A DNA stretch of 13,695 nt from an uncultured Collinsella sp. (GCA_938045085.1 CALINZ010000088.1:1-13695); one strand, 5' to 3'; positions 1 through 7,213 are shown, counted from the first letter of the stretch. The notes: generated from the letters alone by a model not told the origin. Translations and numbers: made by a program.

Positions 1-559
1 TGCATTCCTCGGTGTCACGGCCGATGGCGTGCTCGGGCGCCTCGAGCGGCACGCTGGCGAGCTTGGCGGCACGGGCAGCAAGCGCGTCCATGGAGATACG
101 GATGCCCGGCGCAATCGCTCCGCCAATGTAATAGCCGTCCTCATCAATGACGTCGATATTGGTTGCGGTGCCAAAGTCCACCACGATCGCCGGCGCGTCG
201 TAGAAGGTCTCGGCAGCGACGGCGTTGGCGATGCGGTCGGCACCAACGGCCTGGGGGCGCGCCGCCCGCAGCTTGGTCACGGCCGCCGTCTGCGGTCCGA
301 TGACGATGGCGTCCGCCGCGATGCGGTCGGCTACGGCGTGCCACTCACGCGAGAGTTGCGGCACCACGCCAGCAAAGGCGATAGCATCGACCGCGTTGAG
401 CGAAAGGCCGTACATCTTAAAGAAACCCATCAGGCGCACATGGATCTCGTCGGCGGTATAGGAGCGGTCGGTGGGCATACGCCACGACTGCACCAGCTCG
501 TCTCCGTCAAACAGGCCCATGGCCGTCTGCGTATTTCCCATATCGATAGCGAGCAGCAT
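1..559 (-). CDS. coaX: Type III pantothenate kinase (partial, C-terminus outside window)
   Basis: Phosphorylates pantothenate with ATP, the first step of coenzyme A synthesis in the cytoplasm. The first 186 residues are visible. Family motifs are the N-terminal phosphate-binding D-M-G-N-T (residues 6-10), G-A-D-R-I-A-N (106-112, whose Asp is the expected catalytic base), D-F-G-T-A-T-N-I-D (128-136) and G-G-A-I-A-P-G (146-152). Type III enzymes are usually about 255 residues, so roughly 70 are missing beyond position 1. The start at 559 is supported by a GGGAG ribosome site about five bases upstream and by the standard MLLAID opening. The gene diverges from the tRNA downstream. The 136 bases between it and the tRNA promoter hold no other gene, and I see no convincing promoter for coaX there. 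The identification is firm. Confidence 0.95.
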   Translation of the reverse strand, partial: MLLAIDMGNTQTAMGLFDGDELVQSWRMPTDRSYTADEIHVRLMGFFKMYGLSLNAVDAIAFAGVVPQLSREWHAVADRIAADAIVIGPQTAAVTKLRAARPQAVGADRIANAVAAETFYDAPAIVVDFGTATNIDVIDEDGYYIGGAIAPGIRISMDALAARAAKLASVPLEAPEHAIGRDTEEC

Positions 560-695
560 GTCTACTCCCGGTGTTGGCATAAAAGGACGCGCACCATTGT
601 ATACGTGCCGTCGACGGCGCTCGGCTTCGATTCGTTTACGGTGATAGGGACTGAGGGGTTTAAATATGAAGGAATTATGCTCTACGAGATTTTCC

Positions 696-724
696 TTGCC
701 GTTTACCGAACTCCCGCGTAATAT
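696..724 (+). promoter_or_regulatory. Sigma70-type promoter of the initiator tRNA
   Basis: TTGCCG at 696-701 and TAATAT at 719-724 are separated by exactly 17 bases and lie 31 bases before the mature tRNA 5' end. Transcription would start near 731, leaving a leader of about 25 nt for RNase P to remove. Inferred from consensus match and position only. Confidence 0.65.
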
Positions 725-755
725 TCTTTCTTGCGCACATGAGGCGCCCAGACAT

Positions 756-832
756 TGCGGGGTGGAGCAGTCTGGTAGCTCGCCGGGCTCATAACCCGGA
801 GGTCGTAGGTTCAAATCCTGCCCCCGCGACCA
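756..832 (+). tRNA. Initiator tRNA-fMet (anticodon CAT, CCA encoded)
   Basis: Starts translation by carrying formyl-methionine to the P site. The sequence folds as a complete 77-nt cloverleaf including an encoded 3' CCA; the anticodon CAT is at 790-792. Initiator hallmarks are three consecutive G-C pairs at the base of the anticodon stem (GGG before CTCATAA, CCC after), the A11-U24 pair in the D stem (766 is A), and a weak first acceptor pair. That pair is U1-G72 (756 with 828), where E. coli has the C1xA72 mismatch. The T arm is a normal 5-bp stem with loop TTCAAAT. It is a single-gene transcription unit with a promoter just upstream and a terminator just downstream. Confidence 0.95.
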
Positions 833-841
833 AGAACTTGC

Positions 842-872
842 AGCTCGTCGGCCTAGTCGGCGAGCTTTTTTG
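842..872 (+). terminator. Rho-independent terminator of tRNA-fMet
   Basis: An 11-bp stem pairs 842-852 with 856-866 (two G-T pairs, loop CTA) and is followed by a T run at 866-871. It begins 10 bases after the tRNA 3' end. Confidence 0.85.
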
Positions 873-920
873 TTATTCCGGGATCGTTTCTTCGGTTCAA
901 TTCTCGGCCTCTCAAACAAA

Positions 921-1140
921 ATCTCGATCTGTAACATCTAGACCCGATTTGGGCGGCTAGGTGTTACAGATCGAGATATACCGGTGGGTGGGTCGTGTTT
1001 GTCTAAATCTGTAACACGAGGGACGGATTTTGCCGAGTTGTTGTTACAGATTGAGATTTTCTAGCAGGCGGGTTTGGTTTGTCTCGATCTGTAACAGTAA
1101 GACCCAGTTTTACCGCGTAACTGTTACAGATTGAGACAAA
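921..1140. repeat. Three 80-bp units, six alternating inverted copies of TGTTACAGATYGAGA
   Basis: Left-arm copies (ATCTGTAACA orientation) begin at 921, 1001 and 1081; right-arm copies (TGTTACAGAT orientation) begin at 962, 1042 and 1122. The period is exactly 80 bp. Each left/right pair forms an inverted repeat around a 25-nt spacer (937-961, 1017-1041, 1097-1121). Pairing is 16/16 in unit 1, 14/15 in unit 2 and 18/19 in unit 3 (1078-1096 with 1122-1140, one G-T). In unit 1 the stem continues about five pairs into the spacer. The spacers differ but share a GAC..R.TTT core. Linkers of 23-24 nt join the units, so the motif recurs every 39-41 bp in alternating orientation. The array lies between the tRNA terminator and the oxidoreductase gene, 144 bp before its start. 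It could be a stack of operators, a set of hairpin RNAs, or a dispersed palindromic repeat; its function is unknown to me. Confidence 0.9.
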
Positions 1141-1201
1141 CCGACGGGCCGCCCCGCCCACCCCCATCCACCTGCCGCCACCTGATATTCGCCGATTTCC
1201 G

Positions 1202-1229
1202 TTGTGCCGCTGTGCCCCCATGCCATATC
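1202..1229 (+). promoter_or_regulatory. Possible promoter of the oxidoreductase gene
   Basis: TTGTGC (1202-1207) and CATATC (1224-1229) are 16 bases apart, and the second box is preceded by TGC, an extended -10 signature. The expected start near 1235 would give a leader of about 50 nt. It lies just downstream of the inverted-repeat array, which would fit control by a protein bound there. A weak match, offered as a candidate only. Confidence 0.35.
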
Positions 1230-1283
1230 CTCTAGACAACTACGCGGCATCATCGCCGCCGCGCCTACAAGAGAGGAATGTCC

Positions 1284-3314
1284 ATGACCGCACCTGCACC
1301 CAAGCTGCTCCAGCCCATTACGGTTGGCCCCCTTGAGCTCAAAAACCGCATTATGTTTCCGCCGCTGACCACCGGCTACGAGGAGCGCGACGGTTCCATC
1401 GGCGAGCGCAGCCTGGCTTTTTACGAGCGCCTGGCCCGTGGCGGCGTGAGCTACATCGTCATCGGCGACGTCGCTCCCGTCATGACCGCGAGCCCCACGC
1501 CCAAGCTGGCAACCGACGCCCAGATCCCCACGTTTAAGGCCCTGGCCGACGTCGTCCACAAGCACGGCGCCAAGGTCGCGCTGCAGCTGTTCCACCCCGA
1601 GTACGATGTGCCCGGTGTCGGCCGCATGGTCATGGGATCCATGGCCGCCGCCAAGGCCGCGCAGGAGGCCAAGGCCGCCGGCGACGAGGAGACCTTTGCC
1701 GCCAAGATGGCCGAGTCCAACGAGATCCGCAACCAGGCCTACGCCAAGCTGCACCACGACATGCAGCACTTTGTGAACGAGGCGAGTGTGGAGCAGCTCA
1801 CCCAGATCAAGGAGGCCATCGCTGCCTCGGCCGCTCGCGCGCAGCAGGCCGGCATCGACGCCATCGAGGTCCACGGCGACCGCTTGGTGGGTTCGCTGTG
1901 CTCGGCTATCCTCAACCAGCGCACCGACGAGTACGGCGGCTCGTTCGAGAACCGCGTTCGCTACGCGCTCGAGGTCGTCGCCGCCATTAAGGAAGCCGCG
2001 CCGCAGCTGATGGTGGAGTACAAGCTCCCCGTGATCATGGAGAACCCCGACGGCACGCCGCGCGGCAAGGGCGGCCTGCAGCCCGACGAGGCCTGCGAGT
2101 TTGCCAAGCTGCTCGAGGGCGCGGGCATCGACATGATCCAGGTCGCGCAGGCCAACCACACCGGCAACATGGGCGACACCATTCCGCCCATGGGCGCCAT
2201 GCCCTACAACTGGACGCTGCCGGTGGCTGAGCGCGTCAAAGCCCTGGTTTCCGTGCCGGTGGCCACCGTCGGCCGCGTTGTCTCGGTCGAGGCCGGCGAA
2301 AAGATTCTGGAAGACGGCGCGGCCGACATCATCGCCTATGGCCGCTCGCTCATGTGCGACCCCGACATTGCGCTGAAGGCTGCCACGGGTGAGCCCATCC
2401 GCGAGTGCCTCAACTGCAACAAGGGCTGCGTCGACGCGATTCAAAACCGCAAGTACATCTCGTGCGTGCTCAATGCCGAGAACGGCGACGAGGCGACCAT
2501 CGCCATTAAGCCGGGCGAGGGCGACAAGAAGATCGCCGTGGTGGGCGGCGGCATCGCCGGCCTGGAGGCCGCGCGCGTGGCGGCCAAGCGCGGCTACGAT
2601 GTGACCGTCTACGAGGCGAGCGATCACTTGGGCGGCCAGATTGTGCTGGCGGCCGCGCCCCCGCGCAAGGACGAGATCATGCGCTCGGTCGAGTATTACG
2701 AGAAGATTCTGCCCGGCCTGGGCGTGAAGGTTGAGCTCAACCATGCCGCTACCGCCGAGGACCTCAACGCCGCCGACGCTGCGATTGTGGCCGTGGGCGC
2801 GCACGACGTGGTCATCCCCGTTCCGGGTGCCGACTCGGACAAGGTCGTCTCGAGCTGGGATGTGCTGGCCGGCAAGGTGGAGCTTACGGGCCGCGTCGCC
2901 GTCATTGGCGGTGGCCTGGTGGGCACCGAGACTGCCGAGTACCTGCTGCAGCACGGCTGCGAGGTGGCGATCGTGGAGATGCTCGACAAGATTGCCGCGG
3001 GCGAGTCCGAGACCATTCTGCCGCTGATTATGAGCGACTTTGCCGAGCACAACGTGGAGCAGCACGTGAAGACCCGCCTGACCGCCATTACCGACGAGGG
3101 CGTGGAGGCCATTCGCACCACCGAAGACGGCGCCGAGGAGCCGGTGAAGATCACCTGCGATTACGTGGTGATGGCCGTGGGCTCCAAGGCCAACGCGTTT
3201 GACCTGGATGGCGTGACGGTGCCCGTGACCTGCGTGGGCGACTGCTCGGGCGAGCGCACCGCCGACATCGCGAGCGCCATTCGCACGGCGTATCACGCGG
3301 CCAACGAGCTGTAG
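1284..3314 (+). CDS. Old Yellow Enzyme-family flavin/[4Fe-4S] oxidoreductase (2,4-dienoyl-CoA reductase / enoate reductase type)
   Basis: A cytoplasmic redox enzyme of the large three-domain OYE class (FadH, BaiCD/BaiH, enoate reductase, trimethylamine dehydrogenase), which usually reduces activated C=C bonds with NAD(P)H via FAD, [4Fe-4S] and FMN. Residues 1 to about 360 form the FMN TIM barrel, with N-R-I near the start and R-T-D-E-Y-G-G at 213-219. Four cluster cysteines follow at 375, 378, 382 and 394 (CxxCxxxC-x11-C). Next are an FAD-type GxGxxG at 421-426 and a second nucleotide-binding G-G-G-L-V-G at 542-547. At 676 residues the length suits the family. The catalytic segment normally ending H-G-Y-L reads H-G-D-R-L-V-G (197-203), so the substrate cannot be guessed. 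AGGA (1274-1277) is 6 bases from the ATG at 1284 but touches the in-frame ATG at 1278, so 1284 is preferred. The gene appears monocistronic. Confidence 0.9.
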   Translation: MTAPAPKLLQPITVGPLELKNRIMFPPLTTGYEERDGSIGERSLAFYERLARGGVSYIVIGDVAPVMTASPTPKLATDAQIPTFKALADVVHKHGAKVALQLFHPEYDVPGVGRMVMGSMAAAKAAQEAKAAGDEETFAAKMAESNEIRNQAYAKLHHDMQHFVNEASVEQLTQIKEAIAASAARAQQAGIDAIEVHGDRLVGSLCSAILNQRTDEYGGSFENRVRYALEVVAAIKEAAPQLMVEYKLPVIMENPDGTPRGKGGLQPDEACEFAKLLEGAGIDMIQVAQANHTGNMGDTIPPMGAMPYNWTLPVAERVKALVSVPVATVGRVVSVEAGEKILEDGAADIIAYGRSLMCDPDIALKAATGEPIRECLNCNKGCVDAIQNRKYISCVLNAENGDEATIAIKPGEGDKKIAVVGGGIAGLEAARVAAKRGYDVTVYEASDHLGGQIVLAAAPPRKDEIMRSVEYYEKILPGLGVKVELNHAATAEDLNAADAAIVAVGAHDVVIPVPGADSDKVVSSWDVLAGKVELTGRVAVIGGGLVGTETAEYLLQHGCEVAIVEMLDKIAAGESETILPLIMSDFAEHNVEQHVKTRLTAITDEGVEAIRTTEDGAEEPVKITCDYVVMAVGSKANAFDLDGVTVPVTCVGDCSGERTADIASAIRTAYHAANEL

Positions 3315-3346
3315 TTGAACATCGCGGCCAGGCGGGGCGGCAGCAC

Positions 3347-3425
3347 GGACCTGCCTCGCCCGACTGCGTCCCATCGGGTGTCAACCGGGGCGGGGTCTGC
3401 AAGCGCAGCAGGTCCCGTCCTTTTT
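3347..3425 (+). terminator. Probable terminator of the oxidoreductase gene
   Basis: GGACCTGC at 3347-3354 pairs with GCAGGTCC at 3408-3415. Just inside, 3355-3361 can pair with 3388-3394. T5 and T4 runs follow (3421-3425, 3427-3430). A short competing hairpin, CTGC-AAGC-GCAG (3397-3408), lies within the 3' part. The loop is longer than in a textbook terminator, but position and T run fit. Confidence 0.6.
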
Positions 3426-3430
3426 GTTTT

Positions 3431-3749
3431 GCTCGGGTGGATGGCAATGCGCGGTAATCATGAGAAGTGAGGCGTCACTGCCCTGCAGGCCGCTCAAAAT
3501 TATTGGGGGGGTTAATAATTATTCCCTCTAGACCAAAGGACATAAAGAGATGCCAATTTTGTTGGCAAACGAATGACGATTAGCTGCGAGCTAGCTACCA
3601 GCGTAAATAATCGATAAAGAAACGCCGTAAATAGGTGTCAAATGCCCAGATAATGCCGCGTCTATTTTAATTAACTGCTTTGAGCAAACAGCAAAATGCT
3701 ACTATCTAGCGTGCACGTAAGAAAGCAGATTAACGGTTAAGGCTAAGAA
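3431..3749. other. AT-rich gene-free region upstream of the small HTH gene
   Basis: About 320 bases without a credible open frame, clearly richer in A+T than the surrounding genes. It contains AATTATT-N9-AATAATT (3498-3504, 3514-3520), whose centre is seven consecutive G; the perfect dyad TGCCAA-TTTTG-TTGGCA (3551-3567); and an AGCTAGCT palindrome near 3590. A weak promoter-like TTGAGC (3680-3685) precedes TACTAT (3700-3705), but the 14-base spacing is too short to rely on. It is most simply read as a control region for the gene at 3750; AT-rich DNA of foreign origin is an alternative. Confidence 0.5.
3551..3567. promoter_or_regulatory. Candidate operator, perfect dyad TGCCAA-N5-TTGGCA
   Basis: Two perfect 6-base arms around a 5-base centre, about 200 bases before the small HTH gene. 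The size and symmetry fit a dimeric repressor site. No T run follows, so a terminator is unlikely. No regulator can be assigned. Confidence 0.35.
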
Positions 3750-4154
3750 GTGGCAGGTATGTCGGAAGCAACTAGGACTCGCACGCATGCGCCCGAGGTT
3801 AGGCAGCGTGCCGTCGAGATCCTCCAAGAGGGGGTCGGTCACCGCGCCCTCGCTGCAAAGCTTGGCATTCCCCAGGCCACGGCTCGTCAGTGGGCCCGTG
3901 CATATGCCGTGGGCGGTGCCGACGCTGTGCTCAACGCGGGCGCTCGCCATCACACCTATTCGTACGACGTAAAGCTCGCCGTGGTTAAGGACCGTCTGGA
4001 AAACGGCCTGACGGTTCGCGAGGCCATGATCAAGCACAAGATTCCCAGCGAGTCTTCGGTCAAGGCTTGGTGTCGTCAGTATCGCGATGGCGGCGCCGAC
4101 GCGCTTATCGATAAGCCGCGCGGTCGCAAGCCGCGCGTTAAGCAGGCAGAGTAG
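3750..4154 (+). CDS. Small DNA-binding protein with two tandem helix-turn-helix repeats
   Basis: A predicted DNA-binding protein of 134 residues made almost wholly of two related HTH units. Unit 1 spans about 17-62 and ends R-Q-W-A-R-A-Y-A-V-G-G-A-D-A-V; unit 2 spans about 74-120 and ends K-A-W-C-R-Q-Y-R-D-G-G-A-D-A-L. The duplication is plain in the shared W-x-R-x-Y-x-x-G-G-A-D-A. The fold resembles the HTH of IS3-family OrfA proteins, but no OrfB or insertion-sequence ends are present, so a domesticated regulator is likelier than a live element. The basic tail contains P-R-G-R-K-P-R (123-129), similar to an AT-hook. The frame opens with GTG at 3750, preceded by AAGG (3739-3742) at 7 bases; ATG at 3759 is an alternative with a poorer site. 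It stands alone, 176 bases before the hydrogenase operon and separated from it by a terminator. Its target is unknown. Confidence 0.8.
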   Translation: MAGMSEATRTRTHAPEVRQRAVEILQEGVGHRALAAKLGIPQATARQWARAYAVGGADAVLNAGARHHTYSYDVKLAVVKDRLENGLTVREAMIKHKIPSESSVKAWCRQYRDGGADALIDKPRGRKPRVKQAE

Positions 4155-4162
4155 CAAGAGGG

Positions 4163-4185
4163 TGCGCCCACAGGGGCGCATTTTT
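4163..4185 (+). terminator. Rho-independent terminator after the HTH gene
   Basis: TGCGCCC (4163-4169), loop ACAG, GGGCGCA (4174-4180), then five T. It begins nine bases after the stop codon and should isolate the HTH gene from the hydrogenase operon. Confidence 0.9.
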
Positions 4186-4276
4186 CTTGCTGCCCCTCTG
4201 CTCCAAAGCGGCCGTGCCCTTGCCCTGTACGCCTAAAACTCCCCAGTTGACCGAAAACCTGCCGCCGCTACTCCTC

Positions 4277-4302
4277 AATTGAGCTATAACGTTAAACAAT
4301 TG
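4277..4302. promoter_or_regulatory. Candidate control site of the hydrogenase operon, CAATTG-N14-CAATTG
   Basis: Two CAATTG palindromes (4277-4282, 4297-4302) flank the palindrome TAACGTTA (4287-4294). The block also contains TATAAC (4285-4290), a reasonable -10 box, but no matching -35 lies 16-18 bases upstream. It ends 28 bases before the echAB start. A binding site overlapping the promoter is a plausible reading; the regulator is unknown. Confidence 0.35.
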
Positions 4303-4330
4303 CAGCGTTTTTGCATGGGGGAGTGATGGT

Positions 4331-7213
4331 ATGACGCTACTGTATTTCCTTACCCTGTTTCCGCTGGTACTGGCGCTGGGCATGCTGCTCGCGCGCGGTG
4401 ATCGCGCCCGCGATGCGGTGGGGCTCATAGGCTCCGGCATTATTATGGCGGTGACAGTTGTAGTCACCGTCATGTTTTTTGACACGGGTCCGCAGAGCTT
4501 TGAGGTTGCCCCCGGCACCTCGCATGCGCTCTCGATCATCAGCTCCGCCATCGATGTCGTCCTGTGCGCCGTCATCCTGTACAACGCATACAAATATAGG
4601 AACGCGCTCACCACGGTGCTCGGCATAGTCCAGCTGGTGGGCTCGCTCACCTTTGCAGCCATGACGCTGCCCGCGGCCGAAGCCGTCACGGCGACGCCGC
4701 TCTACCTGGACTACATGAGCGTAATCATGGTCCTCGCCGTCGGCATCGTCGGCAGCCTCATCTGCGTGTATGCCCTGGGTTACATGAAGGACTTCCAGGC
4801 CCACGACGAGCACGAGGCCGCGCTGCGCGGGCAGACTGCGCCCGACCGTCGCCCGCAGTTCCTGGCGCTTATGTTCCTGTTCCTCTCGGCCATGTTCGTC
4901 ATCGTGACGAGCGACAATCTTGAGTGGCTGTTCTGTGGCTGGGAAATCACCACCGTGTGCTCGTTCCTTATGATTGGCTACACGCGCACGCCCGAGGCCA
5001 TCAAGAACGCCTTTACCCAGATCATCCTCAACATGCTGGGCGGCATCGCGTTTTTGGCGGGACTCATGTACCTGCACGTTAACGGCATGCCGCTGACTAT
5101 CTCGGGCATGATCGAGCTTTCCGGTGCCGGTACCGCGCAGTCCGCGCTGCTGGTGATGCCGGTCATCCTGCTATCGCTCGCCGCCCTTACCAAGGCCGCA
5201 CAGATGCCGTTCCATACTTGGCTGCTCGGTGCTATGGTTGCCCCCACGCCCACGAGCGCCCTGCTGCACTCGTCAACCATGGTCAAAGCCGGCGTGTTCC
5301 TGATGGTCAAGCTCAGCCCGCTCTATGCCATCTATCCCGTGACCGGCTTTATGGTTACGAGTGTGGGTGCCATCACGTTTTTGCTCGCTGCCCTCATGGC
5401 CATCTCGCAGAGCAACGCCAAACGCGTGCTCGCGTACTCCACCATTTCCAACTTGGGCCTCATCAGCGCCTGCTTGGGTGTCGGCGCGCCCGAGGCCGTA
5501 TGGGCGGCTATCTTCCTGATCCTGTTCCACACGGTGGCAAAGTCGCTGTTGTTCCTGTGCGTGGGCACGGCCGAGCATCATATCGGTAGCCGCAATATCG
5601 AGGACATGGACGGTATGTTCAGCCGCATGCCGCACCTGACGCGCCTGATGATGCTGGGCATCATGGGCATGTTCGTGGCGCCGTTTGGCATGCTCGTGTC
5701 CAAGTGGGGCGCCCTGGTGGCGTTCGCGCAGACCGGCAACGTGCTCATGATCATGGTGCTGGCCTTTGGCTCGGCCGCGACGTTCTTCTTCTGGGGCAAG
5801 TGGCTTGCCAAGCTTTCGGGCGTCGACCCCACGGCTCAAAACGTTGAGGTCAATGTCCATAAGACCGAATGGATGGCCCTCAACACCATCGCCGCGCTGC
5901 TGATTCTGTGCTGCGTGGCGTTCCCGGTTATCTCGAGCGGTCTGGTGTCGCCTTACTTGGCCATGGTGTTTGGCCGCGTGCCATACGTTATTGGCAAGGA
6001 TGCCATGTATCTGATGGTGGTTATCGTGGCGTTTATCGCCGTGGTGCTGCTGACTTCATTCCGCGTGAGCAATAAACCGCACGTAAACGTATATCTTTCG
6101 GGCGTGGGAACCGACAAATATCGCCATTTCCGCGGCTCGATGGGACACGAGGTGAAGGCCGAAAAGCGCAATTGGTACTCGGAGGACGCCCTTGGCGAGA
6201 AGCGTATTGGCCCCGCGGGTAGCGTCGTGTGCTGCAGCATTATCTTGTTTGCCCTGCTGTGTTGCGCGTGGATTGGGCCCGAGCGACTTGCCATGAGTGC
6301 GCCCTCGGTGCTGCGCGGCAAGTATTTCGAAGGCTCGGGTGTCGTGGGCATATTTATTGGTACCGTGGCGTTTGCCTTGCTGGCGCCGCTTGTGGGCGGC
6401 CTGATCGACGGCCTTGACCGCAAGCTGTCCGCCCGCATGCAGGGCCGCGTGGGCCCGCGCCTGCTGCAGCCTTTCTACGACGTTGCCAAGCTGCTGCGCA
6501 AGGCCCCCGCCAGCGTAAACACCATGGACGATACCTATATGGCGTGCGCGCTCATCTTCACCGTCGTGGGCGGCGGCATCTTTGTGTCGGGTTCCAACAC
6601 GCTGTTGTGCGCCTTTATGGTTACGCTCGCCGCGATCTTTGTGGTGCTGGCGTCCGCCTCGACGCAAAGCCCGTTTGCCCAGGTTGGCGCCGACCGTGAG
6701 CTGCTGCAGGTTATGAGTTACGAGCCCGCCGTTCTGCTGATGAGCGTGGGCCTGTACCTTGCCACCGACAGCTTTGATTCCATCGCCGTGACGGGGCAGT
6801 CGGCGCCCATCATCGTGTACAGCGCGCCCATTTTCCTCGCGTTGCTCGCGGTGCTTACCATCAAGCTGCGCAAGTCGCCGTTTGACCTTTCGTACTCGCA
6901 TCACGCGCATCAGGAGATCGTCCAGGGCGTCGCCACCGAGATGAGCGGCGGCACGCTGGCCAAGATGACCCTTATGCACTGGTGTGAGACCGTGCTGTTT
7001 TTGATGTGGGTGGGCATGTTCTTTGTTTGGGATAACCCGGTGAGCTGGGTGGTCGCCCTGGTCGTTATGGCCGCGACGTACTTTGTCGAGGTGCTGATCG
7101 ATAACACCTTCGCACGCAGCACCTGGCGCAGCTGCTTTAAGCTCGGCTGGGGCGTGGCGCTGGTGTTTGGCCTGCTCAATCTTATGTCCATCCTCGTCGA
7201 CGTGTTTATTTAG
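4331..7213 (+). CDS. echAB: Fused EchA-EchB membrane subunit of group 4 [NiFe] hydrogenase
   Basis: Forms the ion-translocating membrane arm of an Ech-type hydrogenase. Residues 1 to about 640 are an EchA/HyfB/NuoL-like antiporter module with many hydrophobic helices. Its channel features include E205 in E-W-L-F-C-G-W-E, K288 before the Q-M-P-F-H-T-W-L block (291-298) and H-S-S-T-M-V-K-A-G (313-321). Residues from about 650 to 960 are an EchB/HycD/NuoH-like module, with G-R-V-G-P-R-L-L-Q-P-F-Y-D from 705 and D-L-S-Y-S-H-H-A-H-Q-E from 852. In the M. barkeri prototype these are two proteins; here the frame is continuous and I see no convincing ribosome site at the junction. A hydrophilic linker (about 581-640) precedes the EchB helices. 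ATG 4331 follows GGGGGAG by 7 bases. It is first in the operon, 12 bases before echC. NuoL-NuoH homology alone would also fit complex I, but the nickel ligands in echE settle the class. Confidence 0.9.
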   Translation: MTLLYFLTLFPLVLALGMLLARGDRARDAVGLIGSGIIMAVTVVVTVMFFDTGPQSFEVAPGTSHALSIISSAIDVVLCAVILYNAYKYRNALTTVLGIVQLVGSLTFAAMTLPAAEAVTATPLYLDYMSVIMVLAVGIVGSLICVYALGYMKDFQAHDEHEAALRGQTAPDRRPQFLALMFLFLSAMFVIVTSDNLEWLFCGWEITTVCSFLMIGYTRTPEAIKNAFTQIILNMLGGIAFLAGLMYLHVNGMPLTISGMIELSGAGTAQSALLVMPVILLSLAALTKAAQMPFHTWLLGAMVAPTPTSALLHSSTMVKAGVFLMVKLSPLYAIYPVTGFMVTSVGAITFLLAALMAISQSNAKRVLAYSTISNLGLISACLGVGAPEAVWAAIFLILFHTVAKSLLFLCVGTAEHHIGSRNIEDMDGMFSRMPHLTRLMMLGIMGMFVAPFGMLVSKWGALVAFAQTGNVLMIMVLAFGSAATFFFWGKWLAKLSGVDPTAQNVEVNVHKTEWMALNTIAALLILCCVAFPVISSGLVSPYLAMVFGRVPYVIGKDAMYLMVVIVAFIAVVLLTSFRVSNKPHVNVYLSGVGTDKYRHFRGSMGHEVKAEKRNWYSEDALGEKRIGPAGSVVCCSIILFALLCCAWIGPERLAMSAPSVLRGKYFEGSGVVGIFIGTVAFALLAPLVGGLIDGLDRKLSARMQGRVGPRLLQPFYDVAKLLRKAPASVNTMDDTYMACALIFTVVGGGIFVSGSNTLLCAFMVTLAAIFVVLASASTQSPFAQVGADRELLQVMSYEPAVLLMSVGLYLATDSFDSIAVTGQSAPIIVYSAPIFLALLAVLTIKLRKSPFDLSYSHHAHQEIVQGVATEMSGGTLAKMTLMHWCETVLFLMWVGMFFVWDNPVSWVVALVVMAATYFVEVLIDNTFARSTWRSCFKLGWGVALVFGLLNLMSILVDVFI

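Noticed and set aside
739..960. Short + strand frame across the tRNA
   Set aside because: It translates the tRNA, its terminator and part of the repeat array, so it cannot be a real protein gene.
921..1140. CRISPR array
   Set aside because: The repeated motif alternates in orientation, there are only three units, spacers share a core and no cas gene is near.
1110..3374. A very long open frame (over 750 codons) on the minus strand opposite the oxidoreductase
   Set aside because: It is a codon-bias shadow: GC-rich third positions of the + strand gene remove stops on the opposite strand. The product is His/Arg/Leu-rich with no family motif, whereas the + strand protein has all its domains.
3680..3705. 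Promoter TTGAGC / TACTAT before the HTH gene
   Set aside because: The spacing is 14 bases, too short for a standard sigma70 promoter; other pairings match poorly.
3750..4154. Insertion sequence of the IS3 family
   Set aside because: Only an OrfA-like HTH protein is seen; there is no OrfB with DDE residues, no frameshift overlap and no terminal inverted repeats.
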